DNA from: Muribaculaceae bacterium Isolate-104 (HZI) | Lineage (GTDB): Bacteria > Bacteroidota > Bacteroidia > Bacteroidales > Muribaculaceae | Length of the DNA stretch: 42,337 nt | Direction of reading: 5' to 3' | NCBI GenBank assembly: GCA_003762715.1 | Contig: RIBJ01000065.1 | Span: 1-42,337, forward strand | Shown here: in pieces, positions 23,649 to 31,481 of the stretch | How the letters are laid out: the number at the start of each line of letters is the position of its first letter | Numbering within the stretch: position 1 is the first letter of the stretch | Notes under the pieces: generated by a model | Told to the model about the DNA's origin: nothing | What the model saw: only the letters and a program-made list of their open reading frames with translations | Databases searched by the model: none | Made by a program: the position numbers and the translations under genes

Positions 23649-24512
23649 ATGAAAATAAAAATTCTGGCACCTGCACTTATGGCTGCGGCCATGATTGCCA
23701 CAAGCTGTACCAGCAATAAGAAATTTGCCGAGCTGCAGACCCGGTACGACTCCCTTGCCAAGGAGTATCACGACTCGGAAGTGGCGCTTGCGGCATCGCG
23801 CGCCAATGCGTCCAGCCTAGAGGCTCTTCTTGCCGAGGCACGCAGAAACAACGAAGACCTGAAGCGCAATTACGAGGCTATGCAGGGCTCGCTTAACCAG
23901 AGCCTGCTGCAGAACCAGCAGGGCAGTATAAACATTTCTAAACTGGTTGACGAAATCAACGCCTCCAACCAGTATATCAAGCAGCTTGTGCAGGCGAAAA
24001 GCAAAAGCGATTCGCTCAACATGGTGCTGACCAACAACCTGACCCGCTCTCTGACCCGCGATGAGCTCAAGGAGGTGGATGTAAAGGTGCTCAAAGGAGT
24101 TGTGTACATATCTCTTGCCGACAACATGCTCTTCAAGTCGGGCAGTTACGAAGTCAATTCAAGGGCAATGGAGACCCTTAGCAAGATTGCCAAGATTATC
24201 AAGGACTACGGCGACTATGATGTTCTTGTAGAGGGCAATACGGATGATGTGCCCATATCGCGCACCAATATCCGAAACAACTGGGACCTAAGCGCACTGC
24301 GGGCATCTTCCGTAGTACAGGTGTTGCAGAAAGACTTCGGAGTAAATCCCCAGCGCCTTTCAGCTGCGGGACGCGGCGAATACAATCCGATTTCCGACAA
24401 CAGCACCGACCTCGGTCGCCAGCGCAACCGCCGCACGGAAATCATAATCACTCCCAAACTCGACCAGTTCCTTGATCTCATAGACAAGGCTCCTGATACG
24501 GCTGAACAGTAA
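23649..24512 (+). CDS. OmpA-family lipoprotein with coiled coil
   Basis: 287 residues. A lipoprotein signal with lipobox IATSC (C20) is followed by an Asp/Glu/Arg-rich coiled coil (about 30-120). A C-terminal OmpA-like peptidoglycan-binding domain follows, with NTDDVPISRTNIRNNWDLSALRA and AAGRGEYNPISDNSTDLGRQRNRRTEI. The domain would hold the outer membrane to the cell wall. The gene stands 58 bases after korB and may have its own promoter, none of which is clear. A 10-base-pair hairpin lies downstream. Confidence 0.92.
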   Translation: MKIKILAPALMAAAMIATSCTSNKKFAELQTRYDSLAKEYHDSEVALAASRANASSLEALLAEARRNNEDLKRNYEAMQGSLNQSLLQNQQGSINISKLVDEINASNQYIKQLVQAKSKSDSLNMVLTNNLTRSLTRDELKEVDVKVLKGVVYISLADNMLFKSGSYEVNSRAMETLSKIAKIIKDYGDYDVLVEGNTDDVPISRTNIRNNWDLSALRASSVVQVLQKDFGVNPQRLSAAGRGEYNPISDNSTDLGRQRNRRTEIIITPKLDQFLDLIDKAPDTAEQ

Positions 24513-24544
24513 GATTACCGCTGTCAGTACCGCAACGATACGCC

Positions 24545-24590
24545 TCCGGCTCCGCGTTTCTCTAAAAAGGAATGTCGGAGCCGGATAGTA
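24545..24590 (+). terminator. Probable terminator after the OmpA lipoprotein gene
   Basis: TCCGGCTCCG (24545-24554) pairs perfectly with CGGAGCCGGA (24576-24585) across a 21-base loop. The tail TAGTATTTATA is only partly T-rich, so termination may be incomplete. Confidence 0.6.
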
Positions 24591-24606
24591 TTTATAAAAT
24601 AATTCG

Positions 24607-24614
24607 TACTTTTG
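24607..24614 (+). promoter_or_regulatory. Candidate -7 box for the YqeY-like gene and serS
   Basis: TACTTTTG fits TAnnTTTG and lies 37 bases before the ATG at 24651. No TTTG is found at the expected distance upstream, so it is only a partial promoter match. Confidence 0.4.
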
Positions 24615-24650
24615 CGTATTATTATTAAACAAGCTCTAAGACACAGTAAC

Positions 24651-25100
24651 ATGGATTTGTTTGAAAGAGTAAGCGCCGACATAAAAGCGGCAATGCTTGC
24701 CAAGGACAAGGTGCGCCTCGAGACCCTGCGCGGCATCAAGAAAGAGTTTCTTGAAGCGAAAACAGCTAAAGGTGCGGACGGCGAACTTAGCGACGACACC
24801 GCAATAAGAATAATGACAAAAATGGCAAAACAGCGTCGGGAAACCGCCGAGATATATTCTTCGCAGAACCGTCCTGAGCTTGCCCAGAATGAACTTGCCG
24901 AGGCGGCAGTGATAGAGGAATACCTGCCCCGCCAACTCTCGGAAGAGGAGCTTGTGGCGGAGCTGAAAAAAATAATCGAGCAGACCGGCGCCACTTCGGC
25001 AAAGGAGATGGGCAAGGTTATGGGAGTGGCTTCGAAAGCGCTCGCCGGCAGAGCTGACGGCAAAGCCATATCTGCAAAAGTAAAGGAACTTCTCGCTTAA
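24651..25100 (+). CDS. GatB/YqeY domain protein
   Basis: 149 residues, of the YqeY family, which is related to the tail domain of the amidotransferase GatB and is thought to contact tRNA. Typical features are MLAKDKVRLETLRGIKKEF at the start, QRRETAEIYSSQNRPELAQNELAE in the middle and the C-terminal TSAKEMGKVMGVASKALAGRADGK. The frame is open to 24612, but ATG 24651 gives the family N-terminus. It precedes serS by 17 bases, so the two probably share a transcript. Function in the cell is not settled. Confidence 0.9.
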   Translation: MDLFERVSADIKAAMLAKDKVRLETLRGIKKEFLEAKTAKGADGELSDDTAIRIMTKMAKQRRETAEIYSSQNRPELAQNELAEAAVIEEYLPRQLSEEELVAELKKIIEQTGATSAKEMGKVMGVASKALAGRADGKAISAKVKELLA

Positions 25101-25117
25101 TAATTCATTTCGCGTTT

Positions 25118-26389
25118 ATGCTTACCATACAGCAAATCAAAGAGAATCCTGAAAGGGTTATAGAACGTCTTGCCGTGAAAGGCTTCGACGGCAAGGACGC
25201 TATAAACAAAATAATAGAACTGGACGACAGCCGCCGTGCGCTGCAGCTGTCCAACGATACAAAGGCTGCCGAGCTGAACAAGCTCTCAGCCCGTATTGGC
25301 GCCCTTATGAAAGAGGGCAAGAAAGATGAGGCTGAGGAGGCCAAGGCTAAGGTGGCGTCCATGAAACAGGAGCAGAAAGAAACCGCCGAGCGTCTTGCCG
25401 CCGCCGAGTCGGAGATACGCAATATCCTCCTGACAGTGCCCAATCTGCCTTGCGATGCGGTTCCTGCCGGTCGCACCGCGGAGGACAATGTTGTTGAGAA
25501 AACCGGCGGAAACATGCCCGACCTCGGCGATGACGCTTTGCCTCACTGGGATCTCGCGAAAAAATACAGCCTGATAGACTTTGACCTGGGTGTCAAAATA
25601 ACGGGAGCGGGATTTCCGGTGTACACCGGCAAGGGCGCGCGCCTTCAGCGTGCACTGATACAGTTTTTCCTTGACGAGGCAGGCAAGGCGGGCTATCTTG
25701 AGATACAGCCTCCCTATGTTGTCAATGAGGCGTCGGGCTACGGCACCGGTCAGCTGCCTGACAAGGAGGGACAGATGTACTTCGTGGGTGAGGACAATCT
25801 GTATCTGATACCCACAGCCGAAGTGCCGGTGACAAACCTGTACCGTGATGTGATACTGTCCGAGGACCGTCTGCCGGTCAAGAATTGCGCTTACAGCGCG
25901 TGCTTCCGTCGCGAGGCAGGCAGCTATGGCAAGGATGTGCGCGGTCTTAACCGTCTGCATCAGTTTGACAAGGTGGAGATTGTGCGCATAGAGAAACCTG
26001 AGAATTCGTATGCCGCTCTCGAGGAGATGAAAGACCATGTGCAGGGGCTTCTTGACAAGCTCGGTCTGCCCTGGCACATTCTGCGTCTGTGTGGCGGCGA
26101 CATGAGTTTTACATCAGCAATAACATTTGACTTCGAGGTGTTCTCTGCGGCGCAGAAACGCTGGCTTGAGGTAAGCTCGGTGTCAAATTTCGAGACATAT
26201 CAGGCAAACCGTCTCAAATGTCGCTACCGTGATGCCGACAAGAAGACTCGCCTTTGCCACACACTCAACGGCTCGGCGCTCGCGCTTCCGCGCATCATGG
26301 CGGCGCTGCTTGAGAACAACCAGACCCCGGAAGGCATTGTGGTGCCGGAGTGTCTGCGCAAGTACACCGGATTCGATATCATAGACTGA
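25118..26389 (+). CDS. serS: Seryl-tRNA synthetase
   Basis: Charges tRNA-Ser with serine in the cytoplasm. The 423-residue chain starts MLTIQQIKENPERVIERLAVKG and has a long N-terminal coiled-coil arm (about 30-105) that reads the tRNA. The class II core follows, with PYVVNEASGYGTGQLPDKEGQMY, the active-site LIPTAEVPVTNLYRD, motif 2 (SACFRREAGSYGKDVRGLNRLHQF), EVSSVSNFETYQANR and motif 3 in HTLNGSALALPRIMAALLE. Length is typical. Confidence 0.97.
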   Translation: MLTIQQIKENPERVIERLAVKGFDGKDAINKIIELDDSRRALQLSNDTKAAELNKLSARIGALMKEGKKDEAEEAKAKVASMKQEQKETAERLAAAESEIRNILLTVPNLPCDAVPAGRTAEDNVVEKTGGNMPDLGDDALPHWDLAKKYSLIDFDLGVKITGAGFPVYTGKGARLQRALIQFFLDEAGKAGYLEIQPPYVVNEASGYGTGQLPDKEGQMYFVGEDNLYLIPTAEVPVTNLYRDVILSEDRLPVKNCAYSACFRREAGSYGKDVRGLNRLHQFDKVEIVRIEKPENSYAALEEMKDHVQGLLDKLGLPWHILRLCGGDMSFTSAITFDFEVFSAAQKRWLEVSSVSNFETYQANRLKCRYRDADKKTRLCHTLNGSALALPRIMAALLENNQTPEGIVVPECLRKYTGFDIID

Positions 26390-26399
26390 CTTCCGGTGC

Positions 26400-26936
26400 A
26401 TGGATAAAAAGACTATATGGGACCTCGGCCGGGATTCGGTCGAGGTCTTTCGCTCCAAGGAGAAGATGCCGCTTGTGGTTGTGCTTGACAATGTGCGTTC
26501 GCTCAACAATATAGGTTCGGTGTTCCGTACCAGCGATGCCTTTCTTGTGGAAAAGATAATGCTTTGCGGCATCACGGCGTGTCCGCCGTCTGCGGAAATC
26601 CACAAAACCGCGCTCGGCGCAGAGGATTCTGTCGCGTGGGAGTATTATGAAAACACGGTGGACTGTGTGCGCGCTCTTCAGGCGCAGGGCTATACGGTGT
26701 GTGCCCTTGAGCAGGTTAAGGAGAGCATAGCTCTTCAGGATTTCACGGCGCTGCCGTCAGGGCGCTATGCCCTTGTGGCGGGGCATGAGGTGCATGGTGT
26801 GAGTCAGGAGGTGGTGGATGCCGCCGACTGTTGCATAGAGATACCGCAGTGCGGCACCAAGCATTCGCTTAATGTGTCGGTGTCGGTGGCGCTGGGCATC
26901 TGGCATTTTTTCAACGCTCTTTATCTTTGTCGCTGA
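26400..26936 (+). CDS. TrmH/SpoU-family RNA 2'-O-methyltransferase
   Basis: 178 residues of the SPOUT class. Motif 1 is VVVLDNVRSLNNIGSVFRTSDAFLVEKI, motif 2 is PSGRYALVAGHEVHGVSQEV, and motif 3 is CCIEIPQCGTKHSLNVSVSVALGIW, together forming the knotted SAM site. It methylates the ribose of a tRNA or rRNA position that cannot be named from the sequence. It starts 10 bases after serS. Its 3' end overlaps the oppositely oriented ribF by 26 bases. Confidence 0.93.
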   Translation: MDKKTIWDLGRDSVEVFRSKEKMPLVVVLDNVRSLNNIGSVFRTSDAFLVEKIMLCGITACPPSAEIHKTALGAEDSVAWEYYENTVDCVRALQAQGYTVCALEQVKESIALQDFTALPSGRYALVAGHEVHGVSQEVVDAADCCIEIPQCGTKHSLNVSVSVALGIWHFFNALYLCR

Positions 26937-27837
26937 GGAGCGCCACGGCGGCTTCTTTGTCAAGCGTCAGCTGGCGGCGCAGGCTGTCTACCGAGTCAAA
27001 TTTCTGTTCGTCGCGCAGCCGTGAAACAAGTTCTACAGACACCTGACATCCGTACAGGTCTCCCTCAAAGCCGATTATGTGCAGCTCTATGGTCATTGCC
27101 GGAGCAGCCGAATTGTCAACAGTGGGTCTGTAACCTATATTCAACATGCCGTACCGTGAGCCGGAGCCGGGTATGTTTGCTCTTACGGCATAGACTCCGG
27201 GGCGGGGAATGACGAGTGCTTTGCAGTCGGGCGTTATGTTTGCGGTCGGAAAGCCTATTGTGCGTCCGAGCTGTTTGCCTTTGCCCACAGTGCCGCGTAT
27301 GGTGAACGGATGTCCTGTGAGCCGGTTGGCAAGTTCAATTTCGCCGTTGGCGATAGCTTTGCGTATGCGGGACGAGCTGACAGGAGAGTCCTCGCATTTG
27401 AGTTCGGGCGCCTCGATGATTTCAACGCCGGCTTCGGCTCCGATAGCCTTGTATTCAGAGAATTTCTCCGGTCGGTCGTGTCCGAATTTTGTGTCGTAGC
27501 CGAGCAGCAGTGCGGTTATTCCATGTTTTGCCTTCATGGTTTCCATGAACTGCAATGCCGATAGGCTTCGTAGCTCTTCGTCAAACTCAAGAACAATTAT
27601 TCTGTCGGCTCCGCTTTTTTCAAGCAGTTTTATCTTGCTGTCGGTAGGAGTGATGGTCGGAGGTACTCTCTGAGGTCTTATGATTTCGAGCGGGTGGTTT
27701 GAGAATGTTATTACCGCGCTGCTGTATCCTCGCTGCCGTGCAGTGCTTTTAAGGAAGTCGATGAGGTATGAGTGACCTCTGTGAACCCCGTCAAAAGTGC
27801 CTATTGCGGCAATGCACCCTTTGGTAGCCGCGCTCAT
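26911..27837 (-). CDS. ribF: Bifunctional riboflavin kinase / FAD synthetase
   Basis: Makes FMN and then FAD from riboflavin. The 308-residue product has an N-terminal adenylyltransferase domain (AIGTFDGVHRGHSYLI with the HxGH-type site, LGYDTKFGHDR, SSSRIRKAIANGEIELAN). A C-terminal riboflavin kinase domain follows (RLTGHPFTIRGTVGKGKQLGRTIGFPTANI with the PTAN motif, PGVYAV, DLYGCQVSVELVSRLRDEQKF). Length is typical. Its ATG overlaps the stop of the upstream HAD gene by four bases (ATGA), so they are co-translated, and its end overlaps the SpoU gene tail-to-tail. Confidence 0.96.
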   Translation of the reverse strand: MSAATKGCIAAIGTFDGVHRGHSYLIDFLKSTARQRGYSSAVITFSNHPLEIIRPQRVPPTITPTDSKIKLLEKSGADRIIVLEFDEELRSLSALQFMETMKAKHGITALLLGYDTKFGHDRPEKFSEYKAIGAEAGVEIIEAPELKCEDSPVSSSRIRKAIANGEIELANRLTGHPFTIRGTVGKGKQLGRTIGFPTANITPDCKALVIPRPGVYAVRANIPGSGSRYGMLNIGYRPTVDNSAAPAMTIELHIIGFEGDLYGCQVSVELVSRLRDEQKFDSVDSLRRQLTLDKEAAVALLSDKDKER

Positions 27838-28451
27838 AGACCGCGGGCGCTTAGCAATGCGTCAAACTCATTGCCGGGGGCAACGTGTATGGTATGAAAA
27901 CCGAGAGCTGCAGCGGCGGCGGTGTTTGCCTCGGAGTCGTCAAGAAAAACGGTGTCTTCCGGTTTTATGCCGAGTTTTGAACATGCCGCCTCGAAGATTC
28001 TGGCATCGGGTTTCATTACTTTTTCCTCGAAAGAGGTCACAACGCCGTCGCAATACGCCGATATGTCGGCTCCCTGTTTGGCAAACTCGTCGGCAATGCG
28101 GCTGTACCACATAATGGGGTTGGTATTGCTGAGTATGTACACCTTATATTTCTTTTTGAGGGCTTTCAGCTCTTCGAGCCGGTGCTCGGGAATGCCTTTG
28201 AGAAATTCGCAAAAGGCGGAGTCAATCTGAGAGTCGGTGACATTCTCAGGCAGGTACGGGCGCAGAGCTTCGTGAAACTGAGCAGGGGTAATCTGTCCGC
28301 TTTCAAGCAAGCCGAACGGACCTGTCTGGGAGTATTCTCCAAGGAATTCCTCGGGATTTTTCATACCCAGAGCCTTGTAGGCGTCAACGCATCTGAGACG
28401 GTCTATATCCATGATGACGCCACCCAAATCAAAAAGAAGATTTTTAATCAT
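27834..28451 (-). CDS. HAD-family phosphatase (YihX-like)
   Basis: 205 residues. Motif I is LLFDLGGVIMDID, where the usual second aspartate is replaced by glycine as in the YihX sugar-phosphatase branch. Motif II is YILSNTN, and motif III/IV is KPDARIFEAACSKLGIKPEDTVFLDDSEAN. The substrate is unknown, perhaps a sugar phosphate or FMN (its neighbour is ribF). It is translated ahead of ribF on the minus strand, and the start lies 90 bases from the divergent Lrp gene. Confidence 0.9.
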   Translation of the reverse strand: MIKNLLFDLGGVIMDIDRLRCVDAYKALGMKNPEEFLGEYSQTGPFGLLESGQITPAQFHEALRPYLPENVTDSQIDSAFCEFLKGIPEHRLEELKALKKKYKVYILSNTNPIMWYSRIADEFAKQGADISAYCDGVVTSFEEKVMKPDARIFEAACSKLGIKPEDTVFLDDSEANTAAAAALGFHTIHVAPGNEFDALLSARGL

Positions 28452-28465
28452 AGTTACCGCAGTAT

Positions 28466-28518
28466 TTGCTGCAAAATTAGCAAAATGTTTGCAAACTCGC
28501 TCGGAATGCTTAATTTTG
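28466..28518. promoter_or_regulatory. Divergent promoter region with TTTGC/GCAAA half-sites
   Basis: For the plus strand, TTTG (28488-28491), a 19-base spacer and TAATTTTG (28511-28518) form an excellent promoter ahead of the Lrp gene. For the minus strand, TAATTTTG at 28479-28472 can serve the HAD-ribF pair. A palindrome GTTTGCAAAC covers 28487-28496 on the plus -33 box, and further GCAAA/TTTGC copies lie at 28464-28495. Such an arrangement suits autoregulation by the Lrp protein. Confidence 0.7.
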
Positions 28519-28541
28519 TCACGGAATCAAGCCAGTAGTAC

Positions 28542-29006
28542 ATGGAAAAGATTGACAATCTCGACAGAAAAATACTTGAAATAGTCATGTCAAATGCCCG
28601 CATCCCGTCGAAGGATGTGGCTATAGAGTGCGGGGTGTCCCGCGCGGCGATACACCAGCGTATACAAAGGATGATTGACACCGGAGTCATAACCGGTTCT
28701 GGCTATCATGTCAATCCGAAGGCGCTGGGCTACCGGACCTGCACATATATAGGTGTCAATCTGGAGAGCGGTTCCATGTACCGCCAGGTTGTGCCCGAAC
28801 TTGAAAAGATACCTGAGGTTGTGGAGTGTCATTTCACAACCGGTCCCTACTCAATGCTTATAAAGCTCTATGCCCGTGACAACGAGCATCTGATGGAGCT
28901 TCTGAACGGCAAAATCCAGACAATACCCGGAGTCAAGGGTACAGAGACTCTTATATCTCTTGACCACAGTATTGTGCGCGAAATGCCGGTACACTATAAC
29001 CCGTGA
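28542..29006 (+). CDS. Lrp/AsnC-family transcriptional regulator
   Basis: 154 residues. The N-terminal helix-turn-helix is LDRKILEIVMSNARIPSKDVAIECGVSRAAIHQRIQRM, and a C-terminal RAM ligand/oligomerisation domain follows (about 65-150; PEVVECHFTTGPYSMLIKLYARDNEHLMELL). It probably controls genes in response to an amino acid or similar small molecule. The start follows a strong promoter by 23 bases. It converges on the GDP-mannose pyrophosphorylase gene with 18 bases between the stops and no clear terminator. Confidence 0.93.
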   Translation: MEKIDNLDRKILEIVMSNARIPSKDVAIECGVSRAAIHQRIQRMIDTGVITGSGYHVNPKALGYRTCTYIGVNLESGSMYRQVVPELEKIPEVVECHFTTGPYSMLIKLYARDNEHLMELLNGKIQTIPGVKGTETLISLDHSIVREMPVHYNP

Positions 29007-29024
29007 CCGGCATTCCGGCGTCGG

Positions 29025-30110
29025 CTACAGGTACTTTTCGTCAAATTTTCCCTGCACGTCGTTCACAATCTGTTTGATGCGCTGTTCCTCGCTTTTGGGG
29101 CATACGAGCAGCACATCGCCGGCGTCGGCTACAATATAGTCGTGCAGCCCTGACACCACAACGAGCTTTTCATCGCGCACGGCAAATATATTGCCGGAGG
29201 AGTCGTATGTCATCACGTTGCAGTTCTGGGTTACATTTCCGTCGTTGTTTTTTGAGGAGTTGTCGTACAGAGCGCTCCATGTGCCGAGGTCGCTCCAGCC
29301 GAAATCCACGCATTCGACAAATACGTTGGGCGCTTTCTCCATGATTGCGAAGTCAACCGAAATGCTGGGGCAAGCGGGGAAGTGTTCCTTGATGAAGTCG
29401 TTTTCAGCTGGTGTGCCGAAATACTTGCCGGAGTCAGAGAATACTTCGGCAAGGTCGGGAGCCAGATTGGCGAATGCTTCAAGCACATCTGTGGTTTTCC
29501 AAAGGAATATGCCGGAGTTCCAGAAAAATTCGCCCGATTCGACAAATACCTGAGCCAGTTCGAGATTAGGCTTTTCGGTAAATGTCTTCACTTTGAGTAT
29601 TCCGGGCTGTACTTCGCTGCCAATCTGTATGTAGCCGTAACCGGTTTCCGGTCTGGTAGGCTTTATGCCGAGGGTGAGCAGGGCGTTGTTGGCTTCGACG
29701 AACTCGAAGCCTTTGCGCAGTTTGTCGACAAACTCGATTTCGTTTGTTATAAGGTGGTCGCTCGGTGTCACAATCATGCTTGCCTGCGGGTCTAAGGCGT
29801 GTATGTGGTTTGCCGCCCAGGCTATGCACGGAGCGGTGTTTCTGCGGCAGGGTTCGAGCAGTATATGCGCGGGGTCTATGTGCGGCAGCTGTTCTCTGAC
29901 GAGGTCGGCGTATATTGCATTTGTGACAACTATTATGTTGTTTTCCGGCACGAGCGGTTTGACACGGTCGTAGCACATCTGCAGCAGTGTTCGTCCGGTG
30001 CCGAGAAAGTCGATGAACTGTTTGGGACGGCATGAGCGGCTGTAGGGCCAGAACCGGCTTCCAACGCCTCCGCACATTATCACGCAGTATCTATGGTTGT
30101 CTGTTGTCAT
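29025..30110 (-). CDS. Mannose-1-phosphate guanylyltransferase (GDP-mannose pyrophosphorylase)
   Basis: Makes GDP-mannose from mannose-1-phosphate and GTP. The 361-residue product has the nucleotidyltransferase signature MCGGVGSRFWPYSRSCRPKQFID. It also has ILLEPCRRNTAPCIAWAA, TPSDHLI, the FTEKP sugar-binding motif, NSGIFLWK and WSDLGTWSALYD. It lacks the C-terminal isomerase domain of the bifunctional enzymes. The product feeds the polyprenol-phosphate mannosyltransferase at 18510-19256 and other glycosylation. It is a single gene on the minus strand after tRNA-Asp and its terminator. Confidence 0.95.
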   Translation of the reverse strand: MTTDNHRYCVIMCGGVGSRFWPYSRSCRPKQFIDFLGTGRTLLQMCYDRVKPLVPENNIIVVTNAIYADLVREQLPHIDPAHILLEPCRRNTAPCIAWAANHIHALDPQASMIVTPSDHLITNEIEFVDKLRKGFEFVEANNALLTLGIKPTRPETGYGYIQIGSEVQPGILKVKTFTEKPNLELAQVFVESGEFFWNSGIFLWKTTDVLEAFANLAPDLAEVFSDSGKYFGTPAENDFIKEHFPACPSISVDFAIMEKAPNVFVECVDFGWSDLGTWSALYDNSSKNNDGNVTQNCNVMTYDSSGNIFAVRDEKLVVVSGLHDYIVADAGDVLLVCPKSEEQRIKQIVNDVQGKFDEKYL

Positions 30111-30195
30111 GGTGTCACTTTTCAGTTTTTATATGTTGCCGTGAAGCAATGCGCTAATTTAGGAATAATATGTAGAATGCTAAAGAAAAAGGCAC

Positions 30196-30242
30196 AAAAA
30201 AAGAATGAGTAAAGAAATCCGAAGATTTGCAATTACTCATTC
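30196..30242 (-). terminator. Intrinsic terminator after tRNA-Asp
   Basis: On the minus strand GAATGAGTAA (30242-30233) pairs with TTACTCATTC (30212-30203). An inner AAATC-TTCG-GATTT stem tops the hairpin, and a run of seven T residues (30202-30196) follows. It ends the tRNA transcript. Confidence 0.92.
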
Positions 30243-30256
30243 TCCTCTCTCCTCTG

Positions 30257-30330
30257 CGGTATGGACGGGACTCGAACCCGCGACCCCCTGCGTGACAGGC
30301 AGGTATTCTAACCAGCTGAACTACCACACC
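30257..30330 (-). tRNA. tRNA-Asp (GTC)
   Basis: Read on the minus strand, the 74 bases fold as a cloverleaf. The acceptor stem is GGTGTGG with CCATACC (one G-U pair). The D arm is AGTTCAGCTGGTTAGAAT. The anticodon arm is CCTGC-CTGTCAC-GCAGG with anticodon GTC. The T arm is GCGGG-TTCGAGT-CCCGT. No CCA is encoded. Confidence 0.97.
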
Positions 30331-30379
30331 GGATATTTTTGTGAGGTGCTCCGGGGAGTTTGTTTCCCTTTTGCGAGTG

Positions 30380-30411
30380 CAAAGTTAAGGTCAAAAAACG
30401 GACTGTGCAAA
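30380..30411 (-). promoter_or_regulatory. Promoter of tRNA-Asp
   Basis: On the minus strand TTTG (30411-30408), a 20-base spacer and TAACTTTG (30387-30380) match the Bacteroidetes promoter closely. The tRNA starts 49 bases beyond the box. Confidence 0.75.
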
Positions 30412-30485
30412 TATTTCAGCGATTTTTTTTCAAAAAAAGCATCTTTTTTTTGATTTTTCTTTCGAAAGGTGTGTGTCTACTGCAT

Positions 30486-30518
30486 AAAAAACGTCGGACT
30501 CCGGTATGGAATCCGACG
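30486..30518 (-). terminator. Terminator of the FKBP operon
   Basis: On the minus strand CGTCGGA (30518-30512) pairs with TCCGACG (30498-30492). The stem is extended by inner pairs with one mismatch, and TTTTTT (30491-30486) follows. It lies 27 bases after the stop of the last FKBP gene. Confidence 0.88.
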
Positions 30519-30544
30519 CTATGTGGTTGTAAACCAGCGGTTGT

Positions 30545-31456
30545 TTACTTGTTGGCTGTGATGTCAAGCACCTCAACGTCAAAAATGAGGGTAGAGCCGG
30601 GAGGTATTGAACCGGTTGCGTTGTTGCCGTAAGCGAGGTTTGCGGGGATGTAAAGGGTGTATTTCGAACCCTTGTTCATCATTTTGAGTCCTTCGCCGAA
30701 TCCGGGCACAACCTGGGTTATAGCGAAGTTGGCGGGTTCGCCGCGGTCAACAGAACTGTCGAATACGGTTCCGTCGATGAGTTTGCCGGTGTAGTGAACC
30801 TTTACCATGTCGTTTTCAGAGGGGGTTGCACCTGTGCCATGTGCCACTACTTTGTAGGCAAGTCCGCTTTTGGTTGTTTTGATAGAGGGGTCTTCTTTTA
30901 TTGCGTTTGCAATGAATTCGGCTCCTTTTGTCTGGTTTTCTTCAGCCTGCGCGTTGCGTTCAGCTTCTTCGCGCTGACGGCTCTGCATCTGACGGTTCTG
31001 TATTGTCTGCTGCAGACGGTTCATGAGGCTTTCGAATGTCTGCATGTTCTGTCCGAGCTCGGTCTGGTTGATTGAGTCGGCGAGGAATGCTTTGGAGAAG
31101 TTGCTGAACAGTTTGTCGCGGTCGATGTTCACGCTGTCTTTGTCAAACATCTGGAGCTGGCGTGCCATGTTGAGGCCGATCTGGATGCCGTACATGTAAG
31201 CGACATCACCGGTGTCAGCCATAAGTACGCTCTTGAAGCCGCGCAGGAATGATTCTTTTTTGAATTTAGCGAGTTCTTCTGCGGGGAGCTGGTCCATGTT
31301 CTGTGAGAGCATTGCGCCGTTTGTGCGTCCCATGAATTCAGCAACGGAGTCGTTGAAAGCCTTGTCGGCTTCGCTGATGCCTGAATTGTTTTTGTTGCAG
31401 CTGACAGACGCGAGGGCGAGACCTGCCATTGCAAAAGCGACTAAAGTCTTTTTCAT
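30545..31456 (-). CDS. FKBP-type peptidyl-prolyl isomerase, lipoprotein
   Basis: 303 residues. The lipoprotein signal has the lipobox ASVSC (C20), so it is probably fixed to a membrane facing the periplasm or surface. An N-terminal dimerisation domain rich in Gln/Glu (about 30-185) follows, as in Mip/FkpA proteins. The C-terminal FKBP domain has MVKVHYTGKLIDGTVFDSSVDRGEPANFAITQVVPGFGEGL and YIPANLAYGNNATGSIPPGSTLIFDVEVLDI. It helps fold exported proteins. It is the third gene of a run of three FKBP genes, 25 bases after the second. Confidence 0.94.
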   Translation of the reverse strand: MKKTLVAFAMAGLALASVSCNKNNSGISEADKAFNDSVAEFMGRTNGAMLSQNMDQLPAEELAKFKKESFLRGFKSVLMADTGDVAYMYGIQIGLNMARQLQMFDKDSVNIDRDKLFSNFSKAFLADSINQTELGQNMQTFESLMNRLQQTIQNRQMQSRQREEAERNAQAEENQTKGAEFIANAIKEDPSIKTTKSGLAYKVVAHGTGATPSENDMVKVHYTGKLIDGTVFDSSVDRGEPANFAITQVVPGFGEGLKMMNKGSKYTLYIPANLAYGNNATGSIPPGSTLIFDVEVLDITANK

Positions 31457-31481
31457 AAATGTTTTTTATTTGTTGGTTGTA

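Noticed and set aside
25286-26077. 263-residue minus-strand frame within serS
   Set aside because: Antisense to a highly conserved synthetase gene, with a His/Arg/Leu-rich composition typical of shadow frames.
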